NCBI GenBank assembly: GCA_041750975.1
Contig: JBGSYN010000162.1
Coordinates: forward strand, 1 to 17,439
Length of the DNA stretch: 17,439 nucleotides
Direction: 5' to 3'
Origin: JBGSYN01 sp041750975
GTDB taxonomy: Bacteria > Pseudomonadota > Alphaproteobacteria > Geminicoccales > Geminicoccaceae
The notes beneath the pieces were generated by a model. The model did no database searches, had not been told where the DNA came from, and saw nothing but the letters and a program-made list of their open reading frames with translations. Each line of letters begins with the position of its first letter. Positions within the stretch are counted from its first letter, which is position 1. The position numbers and the translations under genes are program-made. Shown in pieces: positions 7,011 through 14,693 of the stretch.

Positions 7011-7761
7011 GTCTCAGGACATCATCCTGCCGTTCGGCGTCATCGCGCTGCTGTTCGTGATCTGGGACCTATCGGTTAGGGTCTTCGCGATCCCGGTCTA
7101 TCTGCTGCCATCTCCGGGACGCATTCTCGAGGTCGTCTGGGAGCACCGCGCGGAGGTCTGGGTGCATAGCCAGGCAACCTTGTTCACCGTCCTCGCAGGC
7201 TTTGCGCTCTCGATCGTCACCGCCATTCCTTTGGCGGCGATCCTGACCTTGTCGCCACTGGGGCGGGCTGCGATCTATCCGCTGCTGGTGCTCTCGCAAT
7301 CGATCCCGAAAGTGGCGTTGGCGCCCATCCTGGTGCTGCTGCTCGGCACCAATATCCTGCCCAAGATCATCATCACGTTCCTGATCGCGTTCTTTCCTCT
7401 GGTGATCTCGACCGCCGCCGGGCTTGCGGCAACGCCCGTCGAGCTCCTGGAGCTCGGCCGCTCGCTCAAGGCCAACCGCATCAAGGAGCTGTTTCGCATT
7501 CGCCTGCCCTACGCCATCCCCTTTCTTTTCAGCGGACTGAAGATGGCGATCACCTTGAGCGTCATCGGCGCCATTGTCGGCGAGTTCGTCGCAGCGGATC
7601 AGGGCCTCGGCTATCTGATGACCTCGGCGCTGGCCTTCTTCAACACACCACTCGGCTATGGCGCCATCGTCGTCCTGTCGCTCCTGGCAATCATCCTCTT
7701 TCAGGCTGTGTGCCTCGTCGAACGCGTCTTCTTCCCCTGGTCGCTGCGCATGCAGAACTGA
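6916..7761 (+). CDS. ABC importer permease, SsuC/TauC type
   Basis: This 281-residue membrane protein has a Ser/Ala/Pro-rich cytoplasmic N-terminus (1-33) followed by about six hydrophobic segments starting near residue 36. The cytoplasmic EAA loop that contacts the ATPase is visible at about 176-199 (ELLELGRSLKANRIKELF, then RIRLP). The IGAIVGEFVAADQGLGYLM segment (217-235) is typical of the BPD_transp_1 domain in nitrate/sulfonate/taurine permeases. A GGAGG at good spacing fixes the start, giving a 95-bp overlap with the ATPase gene. The next gene starts 3 nt after its stop, so the operon continues. The protein would act as a homodimer in the inner membrane; the cargo is unknown. Confidence 0.92.
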   Translation: MSTNPAPDASASISSAPADHGLSPSLRRKWRKSQDIILPFGVIALLFVIWDLSVRVFAIPVYLLPSPGRILEVVWEHRAEVWVHSQATLFTVLAGFALSIVTAIPLAAILTLSPLGRAAIYPLLVLSQSIPKVALAPILVLLLGTNILPKIIITFLIAFFPLVISTAAGLAATPVELLELGRSLKANRIKELFRIRLPYAIPFLFSGLKMAITLSVIGAIVGEFVAADQGLGYLMTSALAFFNTPLGYGAIVVLSLLAIILFQAVCLVERVFFPWSLRMQN

Positions 7762-7764
7762 GTA

Positions 7765-9126
7765 ATGACGAGCTTCCTCGTTCAGGGTGCACGCGGAATT
7801 CTGACCGGTCTTGCCGGCGAGGCTGCGCGTTCAGAGGCCGACGTTCGGGTTGTCGATGGCCGGATTTCCGAGATCGGCCAGATGGTGGCAGCGCCGGGCG
7901 AAGAAGTCATCGACGCCTCGGGCTGCGTGCTGGCCCCGGGTCTCGTCAATTCCCATCATCACCTCTTTCAAAGCGTCCTCAAGGCGGTTCCCGAGGGTCT
8001 GAACGAAGCCCTGGCCCGATGGCTGCGGTTTGTCCCTTACGGCTATTGGCACCGTCTCGACGAGGACGCGATGCGCGTGGCGGCGACGATCGGGCTCGCC
8101 GAACTCGTGCTCTCGGGAGCGACGACCGTCGCCGATCATCACTACATTTACTCGGACCGCTATGCCTTCGATCCGAGTGCTGTGTTATTCGAAGTGGCCG
8201 AACGTTTTGGGGTCCGCTTCGTCCTTTGCCGCGGCGGGGCGACCAAATCGCGCAAATTCGACGCGGACGATCTGCCGCCAATTCCGACCGAGCCGCTCGA
8301 CGTCTTCCTCAAGAATGTGGAAACCGCGGCAGGCCGTTGGCACGATCCGTCGCCCGATGCGATGACGCGCGTGGTCATGGCGCCGACAACGCCGACCTTT
8401 TCGGTCGAGTCCCATGAACTCAAGGAGATTGCGGCAGCCGCAAGGTCACTGGGCCTGCGGTTGCACTCCCATCTCTCGGAAAACATGGATTATGGGCGCT
8501 ACACGGTCGAACATTACGGCACACGGCCGGTGCACTGGCTGAGCGTGCATGACTGGCTGGGCCCAGATGTCTGGTTTGCCCATCTGGTCGAATGCGACGA
8601 GAGCGAACTACAGCTCCTGGCATCCACCGGCACCGGCATGGCGCACTGCCCGCAAGCCAATGCCCGGCTCGGCTCCGGGATCGCGCCGGCGGATCGCCTT
8701 GCGGCATTGGGCGGCACGGTCTCGCTGGCGGTCGACGGGGCAGCGGCCAATGAATCGGCGGACATGGCCTCCGCCCTCTATATGGCGTTCTCGGTACATC
8801 GGGCCTCGAAGGGTGCCTCGGCGGTGACACCCGAGGCAGTAATGCACTGGGCAACGGCGGGTGGTGCGAAAATCCTGGGACTTGATTCGATCGGGACCGT
8901 CGAAGTGGGCAAGAGTGCGGATCTCGCTCTGTTCGATCTTTCCGCGCCGCGTTATCTCGGCCAGCACGACCACTTGGTCGGCCCGGTTATTTCGGGCGGG
9001 CAGCCTCACATTCGGCGAAGCTGGGTTCAGGGCCGGGAGATCGTCCGCGACGGCGCCATCCCGTGGCTTGACATGGAGCAATTGGCGCACGATGCCGAAC
9101 GCGTCGTCACGCGTGTGCGCCAATAG
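7765..9126 (+). CDS. Amidohydrolase/deaminase, 8-oxoguanine deaminase or hydroxytriazine hydrolase-like
   Basis: This 453-residue metallohydrolase of the cog0402 amidohydrolase group would hydrolyse a C-N bond, releasing ammonia or an amine from a ring compound. Visible features are the HxH metal site in VNSHHHLFQS (H64, H66), GATTVADHHY after it, H236 and E239 in LHSHLSE, H273 in FAHLVE and the Asp D324 in VDGAAANES. The HHH and VDGxxxNES patterns resemble 8-oxoguanine deaminases and hydroxyatrazine-type enzymes. Adenosine, cytosine or isoxanthopterin deaminases are less likely alternatives. It starts 3 nt after the permease stop with no clear ribosome site, so coupling is likely. As the last gene of a sigma-54-linked importer operon, it probably acts on the imported compound to supply nitrogen. 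The substrate itself is not certain. Confidence 0.85.
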   Translation: MTSFLVQGARGILTGLAGEAARSEADVRVVDGRISEIGQMVAAPGEEVIDASGCVLAPGLVNSHHHLFQSVLKAVPEGLNEALARWLRFVPYGYWHRLDEDAMRVAATIGLAELVLSGATTVADHHYIYSDRYAFDPSAVLFEVAERFGVRFVLCRGGATKSRKFDADDLPPIPTEPLDVFLKNVETAAGRWHDPSPDAMTRVVMAPTTPTFSVESHELKEIAAAARSLGLRLHSHLSENMDYGRYTVEHYGTRPVHWLSVHDWLGPDVWFAHLVECDESELQLLASTGTGMAHCPQANARLGSGIAPADRLAALGGTVSLAVDGAAANESADMASALYMAFSVHRASKGASAVTPEAVMHWATAGGAKILGLDSIGTVEVGKSADLALFDLSAPRYLGQHDHLVGPVISGGQPHIRRSWVQGREIVRDGAIPWLDMEQLAHDAERVVTRVRQ

Positions 9127-9140
9127 AGTCGGAATGGTGG

Positions 9141-10304
9141 CTAGTTGCGCCGGGCCTCGTGCTCCTTGAAGACCTCGGCATAGGTTTCGCCGGCGACATA
9201 GGGGTAGCGTTCGAACGCGGCCTCGTCGATTTCGATGCCGAGACCCGGTCCGTCGGGTGCCGTCAGCGTGCCGTCCTTGATGCGCTTCAGATCGAAGATC
9301 GGGTCCTTCACGATCCCGTCCCGGACCGGCAGCGAGGGGTCGATATCGAACTCCACCAGATCGCATCCTGCGGCCGTCGCCCAGTGCAGATTGGCGGCAA
9401 GGCCGACCGCCGTCGGGCTTCCCGTGTGCGGGACCACCTTGATATCATGAGCGCGGGCGATGGCCGCGATTTCCATGCAGGCGGAAATGCCACCGCTCAG
9501 GCATGCGTCGGGCTCGAACACATGCGCCATGCCGAGCTCGGCGATAAGGCCGTAGTGGGAAGGGGTGTAGACACGCTCGCCGACGGCGATCCTGATCGGC
9601 GACTGCGCGCACAGGCGTTGGAACCCTCTATATTGATATTGCGGTGACGGCTCCTCGAAGAAGAAGATGTCGTAGGGCTCGAGCTCTCTGGCGAGGATCA
9701 AGGCTTCGTCCGGAGAGAAGCCCCAATAGGCGTCGACCATGATGCGCACGTCCGGCCCGACATAGTCGCGCACACCGGCGACGCGGGCGACGCTCGGTGG
9801 GCGCTCGGTGCCGAGCCTGACCTTGACGGCCTTGATGCCGCAAGCCAGCGCCTCGTCGAAATATTTGGCGTACCACTCGGGTGCCGCCTCGAACATCGTC
9901 GTCCCGGTGCCATAGAGCGCCATCGGCCGGGCCGAGGCTCCCAGAAGCTTGAAGATCGGCAGACCCGTTTGCTTGCCGAGAATATCCCAGAGTGCGACCT
10001 CAACGGCGCCGATCACCTGCGATGACACCCCGTCCCAGCCGAGATAGCCGTCGAGCAGCACATGCATCTGATCGGCCCGGCCCCGGATATCGAGCGCATC
10101 CTCGCCGACGAGGTTAGGGGTGACAACGTCATCGATGATGGTCTTGATGATGGTCGGATAGGAATGGCCGTAATTGCTGCTGGCTTCGCCATAGCCGATG
10201 ATCCCGGCCTCGGTCTCGACACGCACGAGGGCGTAGCTCCGCTGCATCGGCGGATCGGTTTTGCGGTGGCCAAGCATGACCGCCTGGATGGTCTTGATCT
10301 TCAT
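9141..10304 (-). CDS. Mandelate racemase/muconate lactonizing-type enolase superfamily enzyme
   Basis: This 387-residue protein has the full enolase-superfamily layout: an N-terminal capping domain (1-about 120), then a barrel with three acidic metal ligands D191 (VDAYW), E217 (FFFEEP) and E243 (VGERVY), and the D266/H293 pair (EPDACLSGG and PHTGS) of the mandelate racemase subgroup. The strand-2 motif is K161-V-R163 where mandelate racemase has KxK, so the second lysine is replaced by arginine. Members remove a proton next to a carboxylate to racemise, or dehydrate sugar acids. The exact reaction is unknown. It is the last gene of the leftward operon: AAAGG overlapping the upstream stop serves as its ribosome site, and the gap is 9 nt. 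Its stop lies 14 bp from the stop of the convergent amidohydrolase gene. Confidence 0.88.
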   Translation of the reverse strand: MKIKTIQAVMLGHRKTDPPMQRSYALVRVETEAGIIGYGEASSNYGHSYPTIIKTIIDDVVTPNLVGEDALDIRGRADQMHVLLDGYLGWDGVSSQVIGAVEVALWDILGKQTGLPIFKLLGASARPMALYGTGTTMFEAAPEWYAKYFDEALACGIKAVKVRLGTERPPSVARVAGVRDYVGPDVRIMVDAYWGFSPDEALILARELEPYDIFFFEEPSPQYQYRGFQRLCAQSPIRIAVGERVYTPSHYGLIAELGMAHVFEPDACLSGGISACMEIAAIARAHDIKVVPHTGSPTAVGLAANLHWATAAGCDLVEFDIDPSLPVRDGIVKDPIFDLKRIKDGTLTAPDGPGLGIEIDEAAFERYPYVAGETYAEVFKEHEARRN

Positions 10305-10313
10305 CTCGGGCCT

Positions 10314-11114
10314 TTAGATGCTGATGATGGGAAAGGCATCGCCGGCGATCGGTTGACCGAGCTTCGCTTCGACCTCGTGCTCGGCCCAGAATGTGGCCAC
10401 GGGCCAGGGTCTTGAAGCGTAGACCGTCTCCACCGGCGCATAGCGTAGTGAGAGCCGCCTGAATGTCGCCGGGCATGAGCCGCCGGCCGCATGGAGCGTG
10501 CGCGAATCGAGCAAGACCGCGTCCCCCGGAACGACGTTCGGGACAAACACGTCGAACAAGGTCGGCTCCGCGTCGACTTGAGGGACGGGATCGAGCGTCA
10601 TCGATCCCGTACCGAGCGTCGCGTCAGTCGAGGAGAATTCGACAGGCGAGTAGATGGGACCGTGGTGCGAGCCCTTGACCGCTTTGAGGCCGCAACCGCC
10701 GGGCACGGGATCGAGCGGAATCCAGATGGTGAGGAACCAGGGTTCGAGGGGATGGTAGGGTTGATCTTGATGCCAGGGGCTCGGCGTATTCGAGCCTGCG
10801 GCCGAATAGAACCACTGATCTTCAAGCAATACCACGGCATCGGCGGCAAATACCGCCGCCGCAATTGCGGGCAGCACGCCCGTGGTCGCAATTGCCTCGA
10901 AAGCCGGGACATCCCGCCAGCGAAACAGCTCGCTTTCGACTACAGGCTCGCCCGCCGGCGACAGACGCCGAAAATGAGGGCCCGGATCTCGCCGACATTG
11001 GTCGATGGCCTCGATCAGAGCGGCGCAGTGTGGCTCGTCTATGACGCCCGGGAGATGAGCGACGCCGCGTGCGTTGACAGTCTGACGGAGTTTCTCAAGA
11101 TCGGGTAGCGTCAT
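10314..11114 (-). CDS. Phytanoyl-CoA dioxygenase (PhyH)-family 2-oxoglutarate oxygenase
   Basis: This 266-residue oxygenase shows the PhyH iron site: H115-Q-D117 (SPWHQDQPYH), H208 (LLDSRTLHAAGGS) and an arginine cluster at 219-224 (RRLSLR) for 2-oxoglutarate. The segments GVAHLPGVIDEP and IPLDPVPGGCGLKAVKGSHH are also typical of the family, which includes phytanoyl-CoA, ectoine and many secondary-metabolite hydroxylases. The substrate is unknown. The start is fixed by a 4-nt ATGA overlap with the stop of the Rieske alpha gene. The frame stays open 32 codons further, but that part lies in the alpha gene. Being translationally coupled to a Rieske oxygenase suggests that it acts on the same substrate or its product, which is inference. 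Confidence 0.87.
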   Translation of the reverse strand: MTLPDLEKLRQTVNARGVAHLPGVIDEPHCAALIEAIDQCRRDPGPHFRRLSPAGEPVVESELFRWRDVPAFEAIATTGVLPAIAAAVFAADAVVLLEDQWFYSAAGSNTPSPWHQDQPYHPLEPWFLTIWIPLDPVPGGCGLKAVKGSHHGPIYSPVEFSSTDATLGTGSMTLDPVPQVDAEPTLFDVFVPNVVPGDAVLLDSRTLHAAGGSCPATFRRLSLRYAPVETVYASRPWPVATFWAEHEVEAKLGQPIAGDAFPIISI

Positions 11115-12478
11115 GCCGATGCTCGTTTGCCTTGTCGGGCGAACTTCGCAGCCTCGATGCGTGAGCGGCGGACCTTGGTCGGGATCGGTTTTGCCATCAG
11201 CTTCTTCCACGCCTGGAGATAGCCCCGGATCGGCGCCTCGCTGGCGATGTCACCGACGACGCGGCCATTCGCGTCGATCTGATCGCCGGCATTGTCCCCG
11301 CGGCTGATATCGATCCATTCTTCCTCGACCACGGCAAGACCTTCTTGAACTCGCTCGAACATTTCCAAATCGTCGGGCGTGCCGAAACTGATGAAATCCT
11401 CGTCGACGCGAAGGCGCAGGGCGTTGACTTCGTCGGGCGCATGATCGGCGAGAGCGAGGTAGAATGTGAGCCGGGTCCGATCGACCGCCAGCGGCTCGAC
11501 CACCATCAGCTGATTGCCCACCAGAATGAGGTTCGGAAAGAGGCTCAGATTGATCATGTTGCCGGTGGCGAGATCGAGTGTCTCGGGACGATGCAGGCCA
11601 CGTTCTTCAAGGGACGCTTCGAGCGCATCCCGCGTCGGCAGGGGGCGCATGGTCGACCAGGGGCCGCCGGGAATTCCCGGGCGCTGATCGACCACGCAAT
11701 GGCCGTGGCCGAGCGTGCGGCTGACCATCGTCGTCGTCGCCGGATTGCGCGCCAGCACAGTTTCGGTCTTGGCTTCCTTCCCTATGAGGTTATAGGAGCG
11801 ATGCGCGAACGTGGCGTGCAGACCGTCTGCGGCATTGTCCCATGAGAGCTTCCAGTTGCCGCGAAACTCGAACTTGATGGAGGTGGGCACGACGCGGATG
11901 GCGCCGCCCGGATGCCGATCGATGTGCTCGTCCAGCCATGGCTTTGCCGCTCCGAGCCATCCCTCCAGGGGCATGGGATCCGCCGCCAGGGTACCGAAGA
12001 CGAAGCCCCGATAGGATGCGACCTCGATCTGGCCGAGATCGAACGGACGCTCGTAAAGCTTATCATAGGAGGCTGAGAGCGGCAGGCCCAAAATCCTGCC
12101 GTCGAGCGCGAACGACCAGCCATGATAGGGGCAGACGAAGCGCTTGGCGCAGCCCCGATCCTCGCCGACGAGCGTCGTGCCGCGATGCGTGCAGCGATTG
12201 AGCAATCCACGCAACTCACCCTCGCCGGTTCGCACCAGCAGAATCTGCCGCCGGCCCAGCCGACGCCGGACGAAGGACCCCGGTTCGGCGATCTCGCTTT
12301 CATGGCCGAGGTAACACCACGTACCGCCGAAGACCCGTTCCATCTCGAGATCGAAGAGGCCCTGATCCGTATAGAGCCCGCGATGCACGAGGTCGCTTTG
12401 AACCAGATGATCGAGTTCCGCCGAGAGGTCGGGGCCACGCCTGATGACACTATCCGGCCTGAGTGAGGGATCATCCAT
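11111..12478 (-). CDS. Rieske non-heme iron ring-hydroxylating oxygenase, alpha subunit
   Basis: This 455-residue protein is the catalytic subunit of a Rieske oxygenase. The Rieske centre is C96-T-H98 (NRCTHRG) with C116-P-Y-H119 (CPYHGW). The mononuclear iron site is H221 and H226 in DNAADGLHATFAH, with D218 as the bridging aspartate and D369 or D370 (GTPDDLEMFE) as the third ligand. Length and layout match benzoate/anthranilate-type alpha subunits. Two positions differ from the familiar E-N-x-x-D-x-Y-H pattern: D214 for Glu and L220 for Tyr. A beta subunit is encoded directly upstream, but no ferredoxin or reductase gene lies in the window. AGGAGGAG 8 nt before the ATG fixes the start. The substrate is unknown and need not be aromatic. 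Confidence 0.93.
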   Translation of the reverse strand: MDDPSLRPDSVIRRGPDLSAELDHLVQSDLVHRGLYTDQGLFDLEMERVFGGTWCYLGHESEIAEPGSFVRRRLGRRQILLVRTGEGELRGLLNRCTHRGTTLVGEDRGCAKRFVCPYHGWSFALDGRILGLPLSASYDKLYERPFDLGQIEVASYRGFVFGTLAADPMPLEGWLGAAKPWLDEHIDRHPGGAIRVVPTSIKFEFRGNWKLSWDNAADGLHATFAHRSYNLIGKEAKTETVLARNPATTTMVSRTLGHGHCVVDQRPGIPGGPWSTMRPLPTRDALEASLEERGLHRPETLDLATGNMINLSLFPNLILVGNQLMVVEPLAVDRTRLTFYLALADHAPDEVNALRLRVDEDFISFGTPDDLEMFERVQEGLAVVEEEWIDISRGDNAGDQIDANGRVVGDIASEAPIRGYLQAWKKLMAKPIPTKVRRSRIEAAKFARQGKRASA

Positions 12479-12486
12479 CGGTGGTG

Positions 12487-12494
12487 CTCCTCCT
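12487..12494 (-). promoter_or_regulatory. Strong ribosome binding site of the Rieske alpha gene
   Basis: On the minus strand AGGAGGAG lies 8 nt before the alpha-subunit ATG and overlaps the TAG stop of the beta-subunit gene. It is the closest match to the full Shine-Dalgarno sequence in the window and may raise alpha-subunit synthesis. Confidence 0.75.
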
Positions 12495-13074
12495 ACAGAA
12501 GCCAGCCAAGATTAGGGACTCCCGTCTGGATCAGGGGCAGGACCAAGATCTTGCGACAGAGACGCCAGCCTCGCCCGGAGTTGCGCAGGCGGTGGATCTG
12601 ATGACCCGCAGTTTGCCAAGCATGTTCCCTTCGGACATAGTGGATGATCAAGCTGCTGGCGACCAGAACCTCATGATCCGCGCCCGGGGCCGTCCAGGTT
12701 TCGACACCTCCCAAAACCCGCGTAATTTTCGGCGGCGGCCAGATACCCCAGGCGGTCTTGTCGTTCATCCGCCAGACCCGCTCGCCGAGACGCCGCCGAT
12801 CGTCGAGCAGCAATGACTGATCCTCGCCCGGATGCGCCTCGGGATCGAGCGGCACCCAGAACAGGGCATCGTCTTCCCAGAAACTCAGCCAATCATCGAA
12901 TCTTCGCGCATCGAGCAGCCGGCACTCGGCTCTTAGCAACGCCGCAACTTCCTCGCCACGCGCGAAATCGGTGTGGAGCGGTGCAGTCTCGACAAACCGT
13001 TTGTCGGCAACCAGGCCATCATAGAGGGCCCTGACCGCTTCAAGGCCATTGGCCGGAGCGCTAGCGCCGCTCAT
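12493..13074 (-). CDS. Rieske ring-hydroxylating oxygenase, beta subunit
   Basis: This 193-residue protein belongs to the small beta-subunit family (SnoaL/NTF2-like fold) that builds an alpha3-beta3 hexamer with the alpha subunit and is usually structural. The diagnostic segment is RAECRLLDARRFDDWLSFW followed by EDDALFWVP (about 48-75), then RRLGERVWRM and the C-terminal GWRLCRKILVLP. Family members are usually about 160-190 residues, so the length is normal. The start is the ATG at 13074, which shares ATGA with the permease stop and has AGGTGG upstream. A frame running 61 codons further upstream lies wholly within the permease gene and was rejected. The order beta before alpha is the reverse of the benABC order. 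Confidence 0.9.
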   Translation of the reverse strand: MSGASAPANGLEAVRALYDGLVADKRFVETAPLHTDFARGEEVAALLRAECRLLDARRFDDWLSFWEDDALFWVPLDPEAHPGEDQSLLLDDRRRLGERVWRMNDKTAWGIWPPPKITRVLGGVETWTAPGADHEVLVASSLIIHYVRREHAWQTAGHQIHRLRNSGRGWRLCRKILVLPLIQTGVPNLGWLL

Positions 13075-14693
13075 CCACTCGCCACCTGTTCCGGCGCCAC
13101 CCGCAGCAAAACCTGCCGTTCGATCAGACTGACCAGCCCATAACCCACGACCGAGACCAGGGTCAGCACGACGACGCAGCTCCAGAGCATGTTGTAGTTG
13201 CTGGTCGAATAGGTCAGCGCCATGAGGTTGCCAATGCCGGTGCCGGTCGAGAGCCATTCCGCCACAGTGGCTGCCAGGACTGCCGCAGGGACGGCAATCC
13301 GGGCGGTGGCGAAGAAGGCTGGCAGCATTGCCGGAACTCGGGCAAGCGCCAGTTTCCGCACCGGCCCCGCGGCATAGACATCGAAGAAATCGATGATCTG
13401 CCCGGGCGCCTGCCGCAAGCCCTGCATGCAGGCAACCAATGTCGGAAAGAAAATCATGACCGCGACGATGGTGATGAGCCCGGCGGAGCCGCGGCCCAGC
13501 ATCAAGATGATCAGCGGTGCGGTGGTGATGATCGGGATCGAGCGGAGTGCTATGGCGACCGGCATCATGGTGGTTCGGGCGGTGGGGACGAGTTCGAACA
13601 GAAAGGCGAGCAGCATCCCCAGGGCAAGGCCCGCCAGATAGCCGGGCGCAGTCACGAGTAGCGTCGCACCAAGTGCCTGGAAGAGCTCGTCCCTATGTTC
13701 ACCGGCTTCAGTCGCCGTGACGAGATAGCTCAGAACATCGCCGGGCCTTTTGGCGAAGAATGCATTGAGATCGAACAAATCCATCAGACCCTGCCAGAGC
13801 CCGAAGGTGATGACGGTTGTGAGAATGAAGGTCAGGAGCAATGCCGAAGCCTTATTTTGCCTTGCTCCGGTATCGCCTTGACGGGCTCGGAGCAGCAAGG
13901 CCGGGGGCTCGCCCGCAAGCACACGGCCCAACAAGCCCGCAAGGCCATAAGCGGCCATGGCAAGGGCGGTCGCAATAACCGCCACCGTCCAGGTAGCCTC
14001 GACGTCCAGTGTTCGCATCGCCTGGATGACCAAGACGCCAAGCCCGCTGCTGGCACCCGTGAACTCGCCAATCATGGCACCGAGGACGGCCGCCGGTGCT
14101 GCAATCTGCAACCCTGCGATCAGATAGGGAACGGAGGCGCGGCACCGCACCCGCATTAGCATCTGCCAGCGGCCACGGCCATAACTCCGGATCAGATCCT
14201 CCCAGGATTGCGGAATGGCGCGCAGGCCGACAACGAGCGGGATGAAGGTCGTATAGTAGACGCTCAAGGCCGCGAGCGTGATCTGGGGACCGTCGCTGGT
14301 GCCATAAAGCACGCGCAGCACCGGCCCGGTCGCGACCAGCGGCAGGCAGAAAACGACCAGCGCCAGGCCCTTGGCGACCCGCTCCGTGACCGGAGCGAGC
14401 GCAATCAGTGCGGCGAGGAGGATGGCCGCGAGATTGCCCCAGACAAAGCCCAGGGCGGCCTCGCGGATCGTCACCAGTGTCGCCCGCCAGTAAAGGCCCG
14501 GATTGGCAAACAGGCGGGCGATGATGTCACTTGGCCCTGCAAGGATGAAACGCCCGTCGAGGAAGGTCCGTGCAGCAACTTCCCACATGATCAGAATTGC
14601 CAGCACGACCAGAACGACGGTGAGCCGGTCGCGTTCGATCTTGAACGGGTTTCGCTTCTCACTGCCGGCAGCGTGCCCGAGCGAAATCGCCAT
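13071..14693 (-). CDS. Fused two-domain ABC importer permease
   Basis: This 540-residue protein contains two complete SsuC/TauC-like permease domains in one chain (about 1-262 and 285-530), joined by a short polar linker near 263-284. Each half has about five or six hydrophobic segments. The internal duplication is visible in AAPAAVLGAMIGEFTGASSG (199-217) against AVPAAVLAATVAEWLSTGTG (467-486). EAA-type loops lie at about 166-190 and 433-459 and have diverged strongly from each other. Single-domain permeases that dimerise are the rule in this family, so the fusion is unusual, although fused permeases exist in other importers such as FbpB. The ATG overlaps the ATPase stop by one base (TGATG), and the 3' end shares ATGA with the beta-subunit gene. 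Confidence 0.9.
   Translation of the reverse strand: MAISLGHAAGSEKRNPFKIERDRLTVVLVVLAILIMWEVAARTFLDGRFILAGPSDIIARLFANPGLYWRATLVTIREAALGFVWGNLAAILLAALIALAPVTERVAKGLALVVFCLPLVATGPVLRVLYGTSDGPQITLAALSVYYTTFIPLVVGLRAIPQSWEDLIRSYGRGRWQMLMRVRCRASVPYLIAGLQIAAPAAVLGAMIGEFTGASSGLGVLVIQAMRTLDVEATWTVAVIATALAMAAYGLAGLLGRVLAGEPPALLLRARQGDTGARQNKASALLLTFILTTVITFGLWQGLMDLFDLNAFFAKRPGDVLSYLVTATEAGEHRDELFQALGATLLVTAPGYLAGLALGMLLAFLFELVPTARTTMMPVAIALRSIPIITTAPLIILMLGRGSAGLITIVAVMIFFPTLVACMQGLRQAPGQIIDFFDVYAAGPVRKLALARVPAMLPAFFATARIAVPAAVLAATVAEWLSTGTGIGNLMALTYSTSNYNMLWSCVVVLTLVSVVGYGLVSLIERQVLLRVAPEQVASG

Noticed and set aside
11115..11210. 32-codon N-terminal extension of the PhyH-like protein
   Set aside because: It overlaps the end of the Rieske alpha gene in another frame, and the ATGA junction at 11111-11114 is a better start.
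13075..13257. 61-codon N-terminal extension of the beta subunit
   Set aside because: It lies wholly inside the permease gene and does not resemble beta subunits. The ATGA junction gives a natural start at 13074.
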